From: Pseudomonadota bacterium
GTDB lineage: Bacteria > Desulfobacterota > Syntrophobacteria > Syntrophobacterales > Syntrophobacteraceae
Direction of reading: 5' to 3'
Length of the DNA stretch: 37,699 nucleotides
Assembly (NCBI GenBank): GCA_023416335.1
Contig: JAEZHY010000080.1
Span: 1-37,699, forward strand
Shown: in pieces, positions 35,757-37,699 of the stretch
Position numbering within the stretch: position 1 is the stretch's first letter
How the letters are laid out: every line of letters starts with the position of its first letter
Notes under the pieces: generated by a model
What the model was told of the DNA's origin: nothing
Seen by the model: the letters and a program-made list of their open reading frames with translations, nothing else
The model's database searches: none
Position numbers and translations under genes: made by a program

Positions 35757-36921
35757 GTCCCTTTTCAGGATTTGCTGTGGATCTAGTATTACTTCTGAAA
35801 AGTTCTTTATACACAGCAAGCGTTTTCTTGAAAACCAGCCTTTCATCGAATTCTTCCAGAACCTTCCTGCGACTTTCCCTGCCCATGCGCTGGCGTTCAG
35901 TGGGTCTATCACCTAAATACGCAATTGCGTCTGCTAACCTGTTCGCGTTTCGGCAAGGAATTAACAAACCATTAATGCCACCTTCAACAACCTCACGGCA
36001 TCCAGCTATATTCGTGGTTATCAAAGGGAGTCCGCAGGATGCGGCTTCCAGCAGACTAACAGGTATTCCTTCTCCATAAGCAGAAGGCAATGTGACGACA
36101 TCAACACTCCTCAAAAGGGCTTTCATATCATGAACATGGCCGAGCATACTAACCTGGCCCTCTCGCTTCCACCTATCCAGCACATCTAATGGTATGGACG
36201 CCGGATTTCCGGGGTCCGGCGCACCAGCCAGCACAAACTCATACTTCTTGCCCCGCTTTCTGAGGATTTCTGCAGCCTCGACAAACTCTCGGATCCCTTT
36301 CTCCCATATAAGCCGCGCAGCAAGAAGAATTCTAAGAACACCTCGGTCTCCACCTGTTGGGCAATTTTGTGGTCTAAATCGGTCCGTATCCACACCAACG
36401 CTACGGATCAGTCGTATCCGATTCTTATTCATGAGTTGAAGTTCATGAAATAGAGAGACATTATCTGAGTTTTGCAATATTAATCGGTTCTCTCCGTCAA
36501 ACAAGACAATACGCAACATTATGCATAAAGGTAGTTTAATGAGTTTAGCTTTAAGCTCTTGGCTTGAAAAGACATATCCAACGCCATCAATGGCATTGAT
36601 CTGGGGCTTGCCACTCAAACGGCCTGCAATAGATCCATAAATGACGCACTTTATAGTGAAATTATGCAATAGATCTACGCATTCTGTTTTAAGTAGTCTA
36701 GCAATATGAAGAATTAGGCCAATTTCTCTAAATGGGACATAGCTGATACGCTTCATTGGTACAGGCGCGTATCTAAATCCGGCCTCTTCTAAGTATTGAA
36801 AGTAGTCTCCAGGAGGCGAGATAAATATAACATCGATTCCATGAGACCGCAAGTATTTAGCAAATGATAGCCTAAAGTTAAAGAGATACCAATCTGTATT
36901 AGCGAAAAAAGCAACTTTCAT
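35749..36921 (-). CDS. Family 4 (GT-B) glycosyltransferase
   Basis: A 390-residue glycosyltransferase. The ATG at 36921 (MKVAFFANTDWYLFNFRLSF) has AAGGA 8 nt upstream; an upstream ATG at 36942 is less likely. N-terminal Rossmann half: LAKYLRSHGIDVIFISPPGD-like start and QINAIDGVGYVF. C-terminal half: LRILLAARLIWEKGIREFVE, FVLAGAPDPGNP, VSMLGHVHDMKALLRSVDVV and the EX7E motif in AYGEGIPVSLLEAASCGLPL. Relatives act in capsule, O-antigen or exopolysaccharide assembly, taking a nucleotide sugar as donor; acceptor unknown. It is alone, without other polysaccharide genes, and its sequence is clearly more AT-rich than the isp/gltX genes, which suggests transfer. The last codon lies in a strong palindrome. 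Confidence 0.88.
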   Translation of the reverse strand: MKVAFFANTDWYLFNFRLSFAKYLRSHGIDVIFISPPGDYFQYLEEAGFRYAPVPMKRISYVPFREIGLILHIARLLKTECVDLLHNFTIKCVIYGSIAGRLSGKPQINAIDGVGYVFSSQELKAKLIKLPLCIMLRIVLFDGENRLILQNSDNVSLFHELQLMNKNRIRLIRSVGVDTDRFRPQNCPTGGDRGVLRILLAARLIWEKGIREFVEAAEILRKRGKKYEFVLAGAPDPGNPASIPLDVLDRWKREGQVSMLGHVHDMKALLRSVDVVTLPSAYGEGIPVSLLEAASCGLPLITTNIAGCREVVEGGINGLLIPCRNANRLADAIAYLGDRPTERQRMGRESRRKVLEEFDERLVFKKTLAVYKELFRSNTRSTANPEKGLL

Positions 36922-37486
36922 AAATATTTCCTTGTAACTCAATTTACGGTCTTCGAGTAAATTATATTTGTGACTCGAGTTTGCTAATACCTATGACAGG
37001 ATTTTATTTACATGGATGACCGCGAGACAGAAAGAACTTACCAGTAAATTATGACTCGCTAGCTAGACAGATTTCTTACGTAGACTCCCTTGATCACACA
37101 GCTTGATTCCCGACTGCAATTCCCGGAGTCAAATAACAAGGAGGTTTCCAGTGGGATTTCAAGCTTTTTTAGGTTCTATCCTCAGGCAGGCCGTATGAAA
37201 GACCGCCTTCCGGCTATGTCGCGCGATTGGATCAATCAATCTGATCGTTTTTCGAGAAGAAAATGGCAAGCGGATCCAGTAAGTTCACCGCCCGCATTCA
37301 AAAAGATCCTCATGGGTATGGATTGGAGCCTCACCTGCCGGTCTCTCTAAGATGAATCCGGCCCAATGATCGGCTCACATCTGGCATAGCCGCGAAGTAT
37401 TGCCAGACTTTTCTTCTACAGTGACCACAGGGTCATGGCCCGCAAACCCGCATGGGCTCTAGGCCGGTTTTTTAAATCATCAAAAA
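36922..37486. other. Intergenic region before the IS element
   Basis: About 565 bp; AT-rich near the glycosyltransferase start and GC-richer later. One 86-codon frame (37090-37350, plus) has no ribosome site or recognisable product. No gene seen. Confidence 0.5.
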
Positions 37487-37699
37487 TGTAGTGCCACAAA
37501 ATTTGCTGTTTTAACTTGATTTTCTGTCTAGGTGTCCTTTAATGTTGAAGTGTCCTAAGCAGGGAGACTTCTACATGTTTGCTCGAACGAAAAAATCCGG
37601 TAAATACGAATACCTTCAAGTAGTCGAAAACCACCGGGAAGGCTCCAAGGTTAACCAGCGGGTGATTGCAACCTTGGGTCGACTCGATCAAATGCATGC
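37487..37699 (+). mobile_element. Left end of an IS1634-type insertion sequence
   Basis: The element seems to begin near 37487 with TGTAGTGCCACAAAA and runs off the window. The exact end is not certain because the other end is not visible. GTGTCCT occurs twice (37531 and 37549) ahead of the transposase. Confidence 0.6.
37575..37699 (+). CDS. IS1634-family transposase, 5' part
   Basis: The first 41 codons are present: MFARTKKSGKYEYLQVVENH, REGSKVNQRVIATLGRLD. IS1634 transposases begin in the same way ('yl.lven.regg..rqrvi..LGrld'). The DDE catalytic residues lie beyond the window edge, so activity cannot be judged. AGGGAGA lies 7 nt before the ATG. Confidence 0.85.
   Translation, partial: MFARTKKSGKYEYLQVVENHREGSKVNQRVIATLGRLDQMH

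Noticed and set aside
37090..37350. 86-codon plus-strand frame
   Set aside because: No ribosome site; composition unlike real proteins of the window.

Overview
The window (about 57% GC by eye) looks like a chromosome segment of a strictly anaerobic bacterium of the Desulfobacterota, most likely Syntrophobacter-like. The main reasons are a selenocysteine-containing HdrA/MvhD unit joined to the methylene-tetrahydrofolate reductase MetVF, an early/anaerobic-type corrin-ring gene set (cobM-cbiG-cobJ), and ordinary proteobacterial housekeeping genes. The placement is inference; no rRNA is present.

Layout. Positions 1-7.9 kb carry secreted proteins: a GH64/thaumatin-like protein, a small exported protein, a large exported M20 (PepV-like) peptidase and a Calx-beta protein. 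Positions 7.9-11.1 kb are a decayed accessory region: a frameshifted phage terminase-small-subunit-like gene, an apparently intact orphan gas vesicle gene gvpA, a small protein next to a truncated nucleotidyltransferase, and a ParD-like antitoxin with a damaged start and no toxin.

Positions 11.1-17.6 kb (minus strand) hold one translationally coupled operon, hdrA-mvhD-metV-metF. The first two genes each contain an in-frame TGA exactly where the family has a cysteine, each followed 14-15 nt later by a SECIS-like hairpin. They are read here as two selenoproteins. HdrA is 1479 residues long and has a GltD/NfnB-like flavoprotein module inserted into the first of two tandem HdrA units. The unit probably connects NAD(P)H, ferredoxin and methylene-THF/methyl-THF in the Wood-Ljungdahl methyl branch.

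Divergent from it lies cobM-cbiG-cobJ (17.9-20.6 kb), which makes corrinoid cofactor, needed by methyl transfer. Then come an HDOD regulator, a yfcE/HIT/lapA operon, a UPF0280 protein, guaB-guaA (GMP synthesis), ppx/gppA, a YciO-type protein, a CxCxxC micro-protein and a Uma2 gene broken by one stop codon (20.6-30.7 kb). Positions 30.8-35.4 kb hold rnpB-ispD-ispF-gltX-cysS, all on the minus strand and tightly packed.

The right end is accessory again: an ISKra4-like transposase remnant, a 24-bp perfect palindrome running into a family-4 glycosyltransferase gene, and the start of an IS1634-type insertion sequence cut by the window edge.
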